From Arthrobacter sp. 35W (GTDB lineage: Bacteria > Actinomycetota > Actinomycetes > Actinomycetales > Micrococcaceae): a stretch of DNA of 64,000 bases. The translations under genes and the position numbers were made by a program. This document shows, one piece after another, positions 34,458 through 44,564 of this stretch; the first letter of the stretch is position 1; every line of letters starts with the position of its first letter. The notes under the pieces were generated by a model. That model was not told where the DNA came from and did no database searches. It worked only from the letters and a program-made list of their open reading frames with translations. The stretch is taken from positions 2,392,954 through 2,456,953 of the forward strand of contig NZ_KI519454.1 of assembly GCF_000482545.1 (NCBI RefSeq), read 5' to 3'.

Positions 34458-34497
34458 CCACTGAGTGAGGCATTGCTCACTCAGTGCGCTGGTAGTG
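34458..34497 (+). promoter_or_regulatory. TetR-like operator overlapping an extended -10 promoter
   Basis: A perfect 11-bp inverted repeat CACTGAGTGAG-GCATTG-CTCACTCAGTG (34458-34485) is followed by an extended -10 TGGTAGTGT (34489-34497) toward the transporter gene at 34566. The TGAGTGAxxxxxxTCACTCA-like shape resembles TetR-family operators. It lies between divergent genes and might control either or both. No regulator gene is adjacent. Confidence 0.6.
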
Positions 34498-34565
34498 TGG
34501 CTTTGACTCCCAGCCGGGCATGGGCTCGGCACCTCCAAACATTAACGTGAAAGCAACGGACCCAC

Positions 34566-35849
34566 GTGAGCGAAAACAACGAATCCCCCCTTTCCGAGAC
34601 GCCGAAGGAGCAACGGCAGGAGCAGGTTCCGGACACGTTGGGGCCGGGCCCGGCCACCCACGCGAAGGACGGGATCGTGCACAAGCTGATGGCCGGCCTG
34701 CGCCGCCCCATCCCCGGGGCCCAGCCCCGGGTGCGGTTCTCCTTCCCGCCCGAAGCGGACGAGCCCGAGGCCGCGGAGGCCGGTGCCGCCGCCGCGCCCC
34801 GAAGCGGGATGCCTGCCATCGCGAACCCCATCTACCTGGGCTTCATGGGCACCGTGGGCGTGGGACTGGCCCTGTTCCTCTTTGCCATGATCTCCAACAC
34901 CACCCAGCTGCTGCTGTGGATTGTCGCAGCCCTGTTCATCGCACTGGGGCTGGATCCCGTGGTGCGGTGGCTGGAACGGCGCAAGGTGCCGCGCCCCGCG
35001 GGCATCCTGCTGGTCCTGCTGGCCCTGCTGAGCCTGGTGGCCGCCTTCTTCGCCACTCTCATTCCCACCCTGGTGGAGCAGACCACGCAGCTGGTGGAGA
35101 AGGCGCCGGTGTGGATCAGCGACTTCCTCAACTCCGATTTCTTTAAGAATCTCGACAACCAGTATCACGTGATCGAGCGGATCAACGAGGAAGTGGCCAA
35201 GTTCTTCGCCAACACGCAGGCCGTGGGCGGCATCTTCGGCGGCGTCATCGGCGTCAGCACCACCATCGCCAACGGCCTCTTCGGCACGCTGATCGTGCTG
35301 GTCCTCAGCCTGTACTTCCTCTCCTCGCTGCCGGCCATCAAGAGCTGGAGCTACCGCCTGGCCCCGCGCTCGCGCCGCCACCGGGTGGAGGCGCTCAGCG
35401 AGGAGATCACCCAGTCGGTGGGCAACTACGTGATCGGCCAGGTCTGCGTGGCCGTGCTGAATGCAACCTACGCATTCATCATCATGTCCATCCTGCACAT
35501 CCCCTTCAGCGTGCTGCTGGCGTTCGTCGTCGCCCTGCTGGCCTTCATCCCGCTGGTGGGCGGCATGATCGCCGCCGTGCTGGTGATCGCCGTCAGCCTC
35601 ACCGCCGGCTGGCAGACCGCCGTTCTCTACGCGATCCTCTACTTCGCCTACCTGCAGTTCGAGGCCTACTTCGTCTCCCCGCGCATCATGCAAAAGGCCG
35701 TGGCAGTGCCCGGTGCCATGGCCGTCATCTCCGTGATCGCCGGTGGAAGCCTGCTGGGTGTGCTGGGCGCACTGATCGCCATTCCGACGGCGGCCGCCGC
35801 CATGCTGCTGATCAAGGAAGTCTTCATCTCCCGCCAGGACAAGCACTAG
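34566..35849 (+). CDS. AI-2E family transporter (PerM/TqsA-like)
   Basis: A 427-residue membrane protein with about eight helices and a large hydrophilic part (about residues 175-270) between helices, as in the AI-2E exporter/PerM family. Family-like stretches are RPAGILLVLLALLSLVA, GGVIGVSTTIANG, and the C-terminal PLVGGMIAAVLVI. The first 80 residues are a charged cytoplasmic tail. Family members include AI-2 exporters and Na+/H+ antiporters; substrate unknown here. GTG start at 34566 without a strong ribosome site. Confidence 0.87.
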   Translation: MSENNESPLSETPKEQRQEQVPDTLGPGPATHAKDGIVHKLMAGLRRPIPGAQPRVRFSFPPEADEPEAAEAGAAAAPRSGMPAIANPIYLGFMGTVGVGLALFLFAMISNTTQLLLWIVAALFIALGLDPVVRWLERRKVPRPAGILLVLLALLSLVAAFFATLIPTLVEQTTQLVEKAPVWISDFLNSDFFKNLDNQYHVIERINEEVAKFFANTQAVGGIFGGVIGVSTTIANGLFGTLIVLVLSLYFLSSLPAIKSWSYRLAPRSRRHRVEALSEEITQSVGNYVIGQVCVAVLNATYAFIIMSILHIPFSVLLAFVVALLAFIPLVGGMIAAVLVIAVSLTAGWQTAVLYAILYFAYLQFEAYFVSPRIMQKAVAVPGAMAVISVIAGGSLLGVLGALIAIPTAAAAMLLIKEVFISRQDKH

Positions 35850-35866
35850 CGGTATTGCCCCCAACG

Positions 35867-35930
35867 AAAACTGAGGCGCAGCAACTGCACGAAATCCACG
35901 GATTTCATGCAGTTGCTGCGCCTCAGTTTT
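35867..35930. terminator. bidirectional terminator between transporter and hydrolase genes
   Basis: Inverted repeat with 30-bp arms (35867-35896, 35901-35930), one mismatch, 4-nt loop. The outer ends are AAAA and TTTT, so it can act as an intrinsic terminator on both strands. Confidence 0.92.
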
Positions 35931-35945
35931 TGGTGGGCGGGGAAC

Positions 35946-36737
35946 CTACTGCGCGGCGGCGACGGGGCCGGCCCATTCGGCCGCGAGGGGCTCGACGGCG
36001 GTGCCCAGCACCGTGGCGGTGATCTCCGACAGGGCGCGGCTGGCGTACTTCTCCCCCACCCACAGGTGCTTGGCGCCGTCGACGCCCACCACCTTGGCCT
36101 GGGGCACGAGGGCAAAACGGTGCGCGGCGGCCACCGGCTGCAGATAGTCGTCGAATTCCGGGACCAGCACGCTCATCGGCTTGCCGCTGGCACCCCAGCG
36201 GGCGAGGTCCTCATCCGTGGCCCGGTGCAGCGGCGGGCTGAGCAGAACGGCGCCCTCGACGGCGCCCGCCACCGGCGCCTGGGCGCCGTACTTCAGCACC
36301 AGCTCGGTGCCGAAGGACCAGCCCACCAGCCATCGGTTCGGCAGGCCCCGGGCGACGGCGTACTCCACCGCCGCCAGCACATCGGCCCGCTCGCCGATGC
36401 CCTCGGCGAAGGCCCCGTCGCTGGTGCCGCGCGGGGAGGAGGTGCCCCGGGTGTTGAAGCGCAGCACGGCAATGCCGGCCAGCGCGGGCAGGCGGTAGGA
36501 GGCCTTGCGGAACACATGCGAGTCCATGAAGCCGCCGTGCGTGGGCAGCGGGTGCAGGGTGATCAGCGTGGCGCGGATGGGGCCCGACGCCGGCAGGGCC
36601 AGTTCGCCGACGAGCGTCAGTCCGTCGGCCGTCACCAGCTCGATGTTCTCCCGGTGCGCCGGCAGCACTGTGGCGGCACGGATGGCCTCGGGCTGGGCGG
36701 GGGTGCTGAAGACATACTCTGCGGGGTCGAAAGCCAT
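35946..36737 (-). CDS. alpha/beta hydrolase
   Basis: A 263-residue alpha/beta hydrolase. The nucleophile elbow GWSFG is near the middle; the oxyanion region TLHPLPTHGGFMD and RFNTRGTSSPRGTS match the YtnP/YhfR-like short hydrolases described as CocE/NonD-type. Near the C-terminus GAKHLWVGE carries the probable catalytic histidine. I use the ATG at 36737; the frame could start 11 codons earlier, but the TACGCT hexamer 7 nt before this ATG supports it. Substrate unknown. Confidence 0.85.
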   Translation of the reverse strand: MAFDPAEYVFSTPAQPEAIRAATVLPAHRENIELVTADGLTLVGELALPASGPIRATLITLHPLPTHGGFMDSHVFRKASYRLPALAGIAVLRFNTRGTSSPRGTSDGAFAEGIGERADVLAAVEYAVARGLPNRWLVGWSFGTELVLKYGAQAPVAGAVEGAVLLSPPLHRATDEDLARWGASGKPMSVLVPEFDDYLQPVAAAHRFALVPQAKVVGVDGAKHLWVGEKYASRALSEITATVLGTAVEPLAAEWAGPVAAAQ

Positions 36738-36744
36738 GCCATTA

Positions 36745-36750
36745 AGCGTA
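36745..36750 (-). promoter_or_regulatory. -10 hexamer of the hydrolase gene (leaderless)
   Basis: TACGCT on the minus strand ends 7 nt before the ATG at 36737. Confidence 0.4.
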
Positions 36751-36806
36751 AGGCCAACATCGCAGGGCACCGTCCCAGCCCCAGCGCTCCGGGCCGTGCG
36801 GCCCTG

Positions 36807-37862
36807 CTAGGACTCGAGGATCCAGCTGTCCTCCGTGGGCGGTCGGTGCCACCCCTGCCGTGGGCCGCCCCCTTCGCGTGCGGCATCCGTGAACCAGATG
36901 GTGGTGTCCGGGTTCCACCCGGCGATGATCGATGCCGTGTCCGCGTCCACGGGGAGTGCACGGGCCGCACAGCCGAGGTAGCCCAGACCTGTGAGGTGCG
37001 CGGCGTCCCACTCACCCGCCACCCGATCCCAATCCGGCACCACCCAGCGGCCGTCACGTCCGGTGGCGCGGAACCAGTCGTGCCGCCGGGATGCTGTGAC
37101 CTCCAACGGATAGGTGCGGCACAGGAACGTCCAGTCGTCGGCCGTACGGATCTCGAAGATCCTCCCCGCCCCGCGGACCGGAATCGTGGTGGCCTGCTCC
37201 CACCCCAGAGAATCCTCCACCAGGCCCAGCCCGGCGGGAATCCGGCCAACGCTTTGGAGAACGCCGTGCGGGATCGACCACCAGGATCCCGAGAAGTTGG
37301 CCCGCGGATCGCGCGGCCGTTGACGCGCCGCCCGCACCTCCTCGGCACGTTCCTTGTCGGCCCACCGGGCCAGCGTTGTCCGCGCATCCTTCGGCAGCGG
37401 GGCCGGGTCCGCCGCCGGACGCCAGTCAATGGACCACTGGCGCTCCTGGCTGGGCTCCGCGAGCCACTGCATCGTGGATGCTGACATGATCCGCTCCGCC
37501 AGCGGGTGGAGCGCCGCCCGGATGCTGGGCAGGTCGGCAAGCACGTCCTCGCCTTCTGGCTCCTGCCAGTACCTCGCCGTGTCGACAGACCTCTTCAGCG
37601 CAGCCAGCATCTGCCCCTCGTCGAGGTGGGGGGCCTCGAGGGCCGCGAGCGCGGCTGCCAACTGCTCCGGTGGCGGGGCGGCGGGTGGCTCGGGAGCGGC
37701 ACCGCCGACGGCGGACAGGACGACTCTGGATGTCCCGGCGCCGGGATCAAGGGAGTACGCCAGCCCGAAGACTGCCGCTCTGATGCGCGGATCCAGCTCC
37801 ATGGCCAGCTCTAGACACAGCCGGCGCCCGCGCGGCCCTTCGAGAAGCACTGCCGCATTCAT
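36807..37862 (-). CDS. hypothetical protein, Trp-rich C-terminal domain
   Basis: A 351-residue soluble protein I cannot place. Residues 1-60 form an alpha/beta start (LELAMELDPRIRAAVFGLAYS), 60-80 are a Pro/Ala linker, 80-200 are charged and helical, and 200-351 form a Trp-rich part with FSGSWWSIPHGVLQSV, RIFEIRTADDWTFLCRTYP and WNPDTTIWFTDA. The last part looks like a compact beta domain. A GAGGAG ribosome site precedes the ATG. Codon use matches the region. No conserved catalytic pattern stands out. Confidence 0.75.
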   Translation of the reverse strand: MNAAVLLEGPRGRRLCLELAMELDPRIRAAVFGLAYSLDPGAGTSRVVLSAVGGAAPEPPAAPPPEQLAAALAALEAPHLDEGQMLAALKRSVDTARYWQEPEGEDVLADLPSIRAALHPLAERIMSASTMQWLAEPSQERQWSIDWRPAADPAPLPKDARTTLARWADKERAEEVRAARQRPRDPRANFSGSWWSIPHGVLQSVGRIPAGLGLVEDSLGWEQATTIPVRGAGRIFEIRTADDWTFLCRTYPLEVTASRRHDWFRATGRDGRWVVPDWDRVAGEWDAAHLTGLGYLGCAARALPVDADTASIIAGWNPDTTIWFTDAAREGGGPRQGWHRPPTEDSWILES

Positions 37863-37913
37863 TGCCGTCCACTCCTCATTGCATCCCCCGGAGATCCGCT
37901 ATTGTTCCGGGAC

Positions 37914-38279
37914 TTAGGCGGGCACTTCCTGGAAGGCGCGGACTTCCACACGGCCGGCACACGCCTTCGAGGCCTGCTTGGCCCACTCCAGGGCGGCGTC
38001 GATGCCGGCGGCCTCGATGACCCAGAAACCGCCCAGATATTCCTTGGGCAGTACATGCGGCCCGGCAGTCACCGCCGGCTCCTCGCCGGTGTTGTCGACA
38101 GTGGTGGCCGACTGGATGGGCTCCAGGCCGCCGGCAAACACCCAGGCGCCCTCGGCGCGGAGCTTGTCGTTGAACGCATCCACCGCGTCAATGATCGGTT
38201 GGATCACCGCCGGGTCCATGGTCGCCATCGTGGGGGCATCGTCGGTGTCGTGGCCGACCGAGATCAAGTACTGGGTCAT
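37914..38279 (-). CDS. YCII-related protein
   Basis: A 121-residue YciI/DGPF-type protein (dimeric alpha-beta barrel fold). It begins MTQYLISVGHD and contains FNDKLRAEGAWVFAGGL and a C-terminal AAGIDAALEWAKQASKAC, as in the actinobacterial YCII-domain proteins often found beside sigma factors. No sigma-factor gene is present here. The ATG at 38279 has AGGAGG 6 nt upstream; the longer frame upstream is not supported. Confidence 0.88.
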   Translation of the reverse strand: MTQYLISVGHDTDDAPTMATMDPAVIQPIIDAVDAFNDKLRAEGAWVFAGGLEPIQSATTVDNTGEEPAVTAGPHVLPKEYLGGFWVIEAAGIDAALEWAKQASKACAGRVEVRAFQEVPA

Positions 38280-38328
38280 GGGGTTCCTCCTGCGGGGGCG
38301 GTCCGGTGGGCGCCACTCTACCGGCGGC

Positions 38329-38652
38329 CTACCTGTAGCGGAAGGTGCGGGTGCGCCAGCAATTGGTGTGCCAGTGGCGGCGTTCGCGCAGCCCGGCGTC
38401 GGCGCCAAAAATGTTGTCCTCGGCCCAGACCACCAGGTGTGCAATGCCCGGGGGCACCTCGCGGTGGCAGCCGGGGCAGGTGTAGGTCTTGGCCGCATTG
38501 CGGGCCGTGATGGACCGCACGGCCCATTCGCCGTCGGGCGCTGATTCCCGTGTGGGAACACCCAGGCGGGTGCGGTCCAGGTCCAACTCCTCGGGCGCAG
38601 CATGCTTCCCTGGGGCTGCGGTGCGGCGGCGGGGGCGGTTGGAGCGGGGCAT
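38329..38652 (-). CDS. small zinc-ribbon-like protein next to nucS
   Basis: A 107-residue basic protein. The central [19 protein letters not shown] and later RRHWHTNCW provide two cysteine/histidine pairs that could bind zinc. The N-terminal 30 residues are Arg/Pro-rich ([10 protein letters not shown]). Conserved beside nucS in related Actinobacteria as far as I recall, sometimes labelled ATP/GTP-binding, but function unknown. The start at 38652 fits a CAAAAT hexamer 6 nt upstream; no ribosome site. Divergent from nucS. Confidence 0.75.
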   Translation of the reverse strand: MPRSNRPRRRTAAPGKHAAPEELDLDRTRLGVPTRESAPDGEWAVRSITARNAAKTYTCPGCHREVPPGIAHLVVWAEDNIFGADAGLRERRHWHTNCWRTRTFRYR

Positions 38653-38735
38653 GGAACCATTTTGCCACCCTCCGCCGCTGCCTCGCGCCCACCGCCAAGG
38701 CCAGCCCCGCGGACCGGGCGCACAGCTTGGCACGG

Positions 38736-38741
38736 TAAAGT
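38736..38741 (+). promoter_or_regulatory. -10 hexamer of nucS (leaderless)
   Basis: TAAAGT ends 7 nt before the GTG at 38749. Confidence 0.5.
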
Positions 38742-38748
38742 TCTCCGG

Positions 38749-39444
38749 GTGCGTTTAGTGATTGCCAAATGTTCGGTTGACTACGTCGGCCGACTCAAAG
38801 CCCATCTCCCCCTGGCCGTGCGCCTGCTGCTGGTCAAGGCCGACGGCTCGGTGCTGGTCCATTCCGACGGCGGCTCCTACAAGCCGCTGAACTGGATGAG
38901 CCCCCCGGCCACCTTCCGCACCACCACTCCGGCCGAAACCGAGCTGGAGGATGGCGTCAGCGAGCAGTGGATCGTACAGTCGACCAAGACCGACGACCGG
39001 CTGATTGTGAACATCTATGAGCAGCTCCACGAGAGCAGCCACGACCTGGGCGTGGACCCGGGCCTGATCAAAGACGGCGTCGAGGCCGATCTGCAGCGCC
39101 TGCTGGCCGAGCAGATCCACACCCTGGGCGAGGGCTTCACCCTGATCCGCCGCGAATACTTCACCGCCATCGGACCGGTGGACCTCCTGGCCCGCGACGC
39201 GGACGGCGCCACCGTGGCCGTGGAACTCAAGCGCCGCGGCGACATCGACGGCGTCGAACAGCTCACCCGCTACCTGGAACTGCTCAACCGGGACCCGCTG
39301 CTGGCCCCGGTTCGCGGCGTGTTTGCCGCCCAGCAGATCAAGCCGCAGGCCCGCGTGCTGGCCACCGACCGGGGCATCGAATGCCTCACCCTGGATTACG
39401 ACGCCATGCGCGGCGTAGATGACAGTTCGACCCGCCTGTTCTAG
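38749..39444 (+). CDS. nucS: mismatch-specific endonuclease NucS (EndoMS)
   Basis: Endonuclease that starts the non-canonical mismatch repair of Actinobacteria, cutting both strands at mismatched bases and depending on the beta clamp. The 231-residue protein has the N-terminal DNA-binding domain starting [15 protein letters not shown] and the C-terminal nuclease domain with [12 protein letters not shown] and [20 protein letters not shown], which hold the catalytic D, E and K. The final SSTRLF resembles the C-terminal clamp-binding tail. GTG start chosen because it opens the conserved domain and has TAAAGT 7 nt upstream. There are no mutS/mutL genes in the window. Confidence 0.96.
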   Translation: MRLVIAKCSVDYVGRLKAHLPLAVRLLLVKADGSVLVHSDGGSYKPLNWMSPPATFRTTTPAETELEDGVSEQWIVQSTKTDDRLIVNIYEQLHESSHDLGVDPGLIKDGVEADLQRLLAEQIHTLGEGFTLIRREYFTAIGPVDLLARDADGATVAVELKRRGDIDGVEQLTRYLELLNRDPLLAPVRGVFAAQQIKPQARVLATDRGIECLTLDYDAMRGVDDSSTRLF

Positions 39445-39466
39445 CCGCGCCGCGGGGGCGATTGAC

Positions 39467-39472
39467 TAGACT
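39467..39472 (+). promoter_or_regulatory. -10 hexamer of nagA (leaderless)
   Basis: TAGACT ends 6 nt before the ATG at 39479, just downstream of the nucS stop codon. Confidence 0.5.
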
Positions 39473-39478
39473 TGGCGC

Positions 39479-40744
39479 ATGACGTCGACTCTCCCCAGCG
39501 CCCCCGTGCCCACCCCCGCCACCATGAAGCTGCTGCGCGGGCCCCTGGTCAGTGATGGGCTGGTGGTGGACGACGGCGTTCTCGTCACCGAGGGTGACCG
39601 CATCCTCTACGCCGGCGAGGCCGGCGGCCTGGCCGATGCAGGCATCGACACCGCCGGCATCAACGCTGCCGACATCACAGAGCTTCCCGCGGGCCACGCG
39701 ATCCTGCCCGGTCTGGTGGACATCCACAACCACGGCGGCGCTGGCGGCGACTTCCCCGGCGGAGCGGAGGATTCGGCCCGTACGGCCATCGACTTCCTGC
39801 ACCGCAGCGGCACCACCACGCTGCTGGCCAGCATGGTCACCGCCTCCCCCGAGGACCTTCTCAAGGGTGTTGCCCTCTACGCCGATCTCACGGACGAGGG
39901 GCTGCTTGCCGGCATCCACCTCGAGGGCCCCTTCCTCTCGCACGCCCGCTGCGGCGCCCAGAACCCCGCCTTCCTGCTGGAACCGGATCTTGACCTCGCC
40001 GCGGAACTGATCGAGGCCGGCCGCGGCCGGTTGACCACCATGACCTACGCTCCCGAGCTCCCCGGCGCCTCGGCGCTGGTGGATCTGCTCACCGAGCACG
40101 GCGTCACCCCGTCACTGGGCCACACCGACTGCGACACCGCCACGGCCGCCTCCTCGCTGGCCCAGGCCCGCGAGGGCCTCAGCTCCACGGGCTTCGATGG
40201 CACCAGCGGCCGCCCCACCGTGACGCACCTGTTCAATGGCATGCCGCCCATGCACCACCGCGCACCGGGCCCGGTTGCCGCCTGCCTGCGGGCAGCACAG
40301 GCCGGCAACGCCGCCGTCGAGCTCATCGCCGACAACACCCACCTCGATCCGCAGACCGTGCTGACCGTCTTCTCCCTGGTGGGCGCTGCCAACGTGCTGC
40401 TGGTGACTGACTCCATGGCCGCGGCCGGGCTGCGCGATGGCCAGTACATGCTGGGCCCCTCCCCCGTGACTGTCACGGACGGTGTGGCCACGCTGGATGC
40501 CACCGGCTCCATCGCCGGCGGCACGGCGGTGCTGATCGACGTGGTGCGCCGCACCGTGGCCGCCGGCATTCCGCTGGCCGACGCGGTGCTGTCCGCCAGC
40601 GCCGTTCCGGCCGCCGTGCTGGGGCTCTCGGACGAGGTGGGCAGCCTGCGCCGCGGCCTGCGGGCCGACGCCGTGGTGGTCGACGGCGATCTGCGCACCA
40701 CCCATGTGCTGCGCGCCGGCAGCTGGCTCGAGCCCTGGGCCTGA
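39479..40744 (+). CDS. nagA: N-acetylglucosamine-6-phosphate deacetylase
   Basis: Amidohydrolase that removes acetate from GlcNAc-6-phosphate, upstream of nagB in amino-sugar use. In the 421-residue protein the metal and active-site motifs are DIHNHGGAGGDF, HLEGPFLS, SLGHTDCDT, HLFNGMPPMHHRAPG and LVTDSMAAAGLRDG with the catalytic aspartate. Length is slightly above the usual 380-400. It is transcribed away from nucS with a probable leaderless start and is not linked to nagB. Confidence 0.95.
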   Translation: MTSTLPSAPVPTPATMKLLRGPLVSDGLVVDDGVLVTEGDRILYAGEAGGLADAGIDTAGINAADITELPAGHAILPGLVDIHNHGGAGGDFPGGAEDSARTAIDFLHRSGTTTLLASMVTASPEDLLKGVALYADLTDEGLLAGIHLEGPFLSHARCGAQNPAFLLEPDLDLAAELIEAGRGRLTTMTYAPELPGASALVDLLTEHGVTPSLGHTDCDTATAASSLAQAREGLSSTGFDGTSGRPTVTHLFNGMPPMHHRAPGPVAACLRAAQAGNAAVELIADNTHLDPQTVLTVFSLVGAANVLLVTDSMAAAGLRDGQYMLGPSPVTVTDGVATLDATGSIAGGTAVLIDVVRRTVAAGIPLADAVLSASAVPAAVLGLSDEVGSLRRGLRADAVVVDGDLRTTHVLRAGSWLEPWA

Positions 40745-41044
40745 CCTGCCGCCGGGGCACCCGATGGCATCCGTAACATCACGTCGCACTAATGCCGGTT
40801 GAATTCGTCAACAAAACTCGTTAACAATGATGACCATTGGGCACCAATTCGTTGACCTTGCATATGCCCCGTGCAATGCTAGGACCAGTCTTTGTGTACG
40901 TGGTTTTCATGCTCGCAAGACGTGGTGCGAGCGTGAAGCTCCTGGGGGACGGACCATTGCTGTGCCCCAGTTTCTTCCCGCGGAGTTGCCAGGGATCCGC
41001 GCGCGGTGTGCGGATCTGCACATTCCATTTATGAGGAGAAACAA
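40745..41044 (+). promoter_or_regulatory. long leader region of the cold-shock gene
   Basis: The 300-bp gap holds a promoter (40852-40880: TTGACC, 17-bp spacer, AATGCT) and then about 158 nt of untranslated leader before the GTG. Long structured leaders are characteristic of cspA-type genes, where they act as thermosensors. GCTCGCAAGACGTGGTGCGAGC (40912-40933) can fold into a hairpin in the leader. No other gene is supported. Confidence 0.6.
40852..40880 (+). promoter_or_regulatory. promoter of the cold-shock gene
   Basis: -35 TTGACC at 40852-40857 and -10 AATGCT at 40875-40880 with the ideal 17-bp spacing. Confidence 0.6.
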
Positions 41045-41248
41045 GTGGCACAGGGAACTGTTAAGTGGTTCAACGCTGAAAAGGGCTTCGGCTTTATCAC
41101 CCCGGATGACACAGACACCGATGTCTTCGTCCACTATTCCGAAATCCAGTCCGGCGGCTTCAAGACCCTGGATGAAAACCAGCGCGTCTCCTTCGAGGTC
41201 GGCCAGGGCTCCAAGGGACCGCAGGCCACCGGCGTGACCGTCATCTAA
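41045..41248 (+). CDS. cold-shock protein (CspA family)
   Basis: A 67-residue single-domain OB-fold RNA chaperone. Both RNA-binding motifs are present: [10 protein letters not shown] (RNP1) and VFVHYSEI (RNP2). It binds single-stranded RNA and melts structures at low temperature. The GTG start at 41045 has a GAGGAG ribosome site 7 nt upstream. Monocistronic, with a strong promoter, a long leader and a 30-bp perfect hairpin terminator directly after the stop codon, as expected for a highly expressed small gene. Confidence 0.96.
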   Translation: MAQGTVKWFNAEKGFGFITPDDTDTDVFVHYSEIQSGGFKTLDENQRVSFEVGQGSKGPQATGVTVI

Positions 41249-41250
41249 TA

Positions 41251-41314
41251 CCGACGCTTAAACAGAGTGGCCCCGCAGGCTGATGCCTGCGGGGCCACTC
41301 TGTTTAAGCGTCGG
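41251..41314. terminator. bidirectional terminator between csp and DUF2550 genes
   Basis: Perfect 30-bp inverted repeat (41251-41280 and 41285-41314) with loop TGAT, starting 2 bp after the csp stop codon. Confidence 0.93.
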
Positions 41315-41321
41315 TGCGGTG

Positions 41322-41753
41322 CTACCGCCAGGTGCCGATGCCCACCACCGGTCCGGCCTCCAACCAGGAGGACAGGCCCGCATAGGCGTCGAACTTCATG
41401 GCCATCTTGAATTCCTGGCCCTCATGGCGCAGGGAGACAATGACGACGTCCGGCGCGACCTTGGGGATCTCGCCGTCGTGCGGCTTGCGCCGGCCCAGCA
41501 GCTCCAGGGAGCTGCGGCGGAACCGGTAGCGCGGCCGCGGGGCCAGGGACAGGAGCGTAAACCACTCCAGCTCCATGGCCTGGTAACGACAAACCCCCAT
41601 CCGCCACCGGTTTCCCGATGTGCAAATGGAGGCGTCAGCCGTGCCCAGGGTGCGCCGCAATTGCAGGCGGCGCACCCCGAAAAGGCACAGTGTCAAAACT
41701 ACCAGCAGGAACAGTCCTGCCAGGGCGATGAACGGAAATTGAGGATCGTTCAT
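41322..41753 (-). CDS. DUF2550 membrane-anchored protein
   Basis: A 143-residue protein with one N-terminal helix (FIALAGLFLLVVLTLCLFGV) and a soluble part of small beta strands with GNRWRMGVCRYQAMELEW and VVIVSLRHEGQEFKM. DUF2550 proteins always follow the atp operon in Actinobacteria; function unknown. Start at the ATG 41753, which places the helix at the very N-terminus; it follows atpC by 10 bp and is probably the last gene of the atp transcript. Confidence 0.85.
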   Translation of the reverse strand: MNDPQFPFIALAGLFLLVVLTLCLFGVRRLQLRRTLGTADASICTSGNRWRMGVCRYQAMELEWFTLLSLAPRPRYRFRRSSLELLGRRKPHDGEIPKVAPDVVIVSLRHEGQEFKMAMKFDAYAGLSSWLEAGPVVGIGTWR

Positions 41754-41763
41754 CAAAGCTGGA

Positions 41764-42057
41764 TTATCGAGCCCCAGCGTTGGCTGCACCGGTGCCGTCG
41801 TGGAGCTGAGCATTGTCAGCCACGATCACCACGCGGTCGCTGTCCACGGAGAAGAAGCCACCATCGACGGTGACCGCAATGCGGGCGCCGTCCAGCGGTT
41901 CAATGGCCAATTCACCTTCGGCCAGGATGGCCAGCAGCGGAGAGTGTCCGGGCAGGATTCCGATCTCGCCGTCGCTGGTTCGCGCCTTGACCATCTTCGC
42001 TGCCCCGGACCACACGGCGTGGTCCGCTGCAACGATTTCTACCTCAAGGTTCGCCAT
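41764..42057 (-). CDS. atpC: F1F0 ATP synthase epsilon subunit
   Basis: A 97-residue protein consisting of the N-terminal beta sandwich with VEIVAADHAVWSGAAKMV, GEIGILPGHSPLLA and the strand pair ending VTVDGGFFSVDSDRVVIVAD. The C-terminal helical hairpin of E. coli epsilon is missing, as in many Actinobacteria, which affects ATPase inhibition. The ATG at 42057 is separated by one base from the atpD stop codon. Confidence 0.95.
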   Translation of the reverse strand: MANLEVEIVAADHAVWSGAAKMVKARTSDGEIGILPGHSPLLAILAEGELAIEPLDGARIAVTVDGGFFSVDSDRVVIVADNAQLHDGTGAANAGAR

Positions 42058-42058
42058 C

Positions 42059-44487
<2,429 letters not shown>

Positions 44488-44514
44488 ACTTTTCCTTTCC
44501 TATGATCTCGGTGT

Positions 44515-44555
44515 TTGAGCTTGCCGGAGCCCTTGACGGACTCCGGCAAGCTCAA
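44515..44555 (-). other. intercistronic hairpin between atpA and atpG
   Basis: Perfect 15-bp inverted repeat (44515-44529 and 44541-44555) with an 11-nt loop, starting 9 bp after the atpA stop codon and ending 27 nt before the atpG ATG. No U-tract follows, and essential genes lie downstream, so it is more likely a processing, stability or attenuation element than a full terminator. Confidence 0.75.
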
Positions 44556-44564
44556 TCATCGAAA

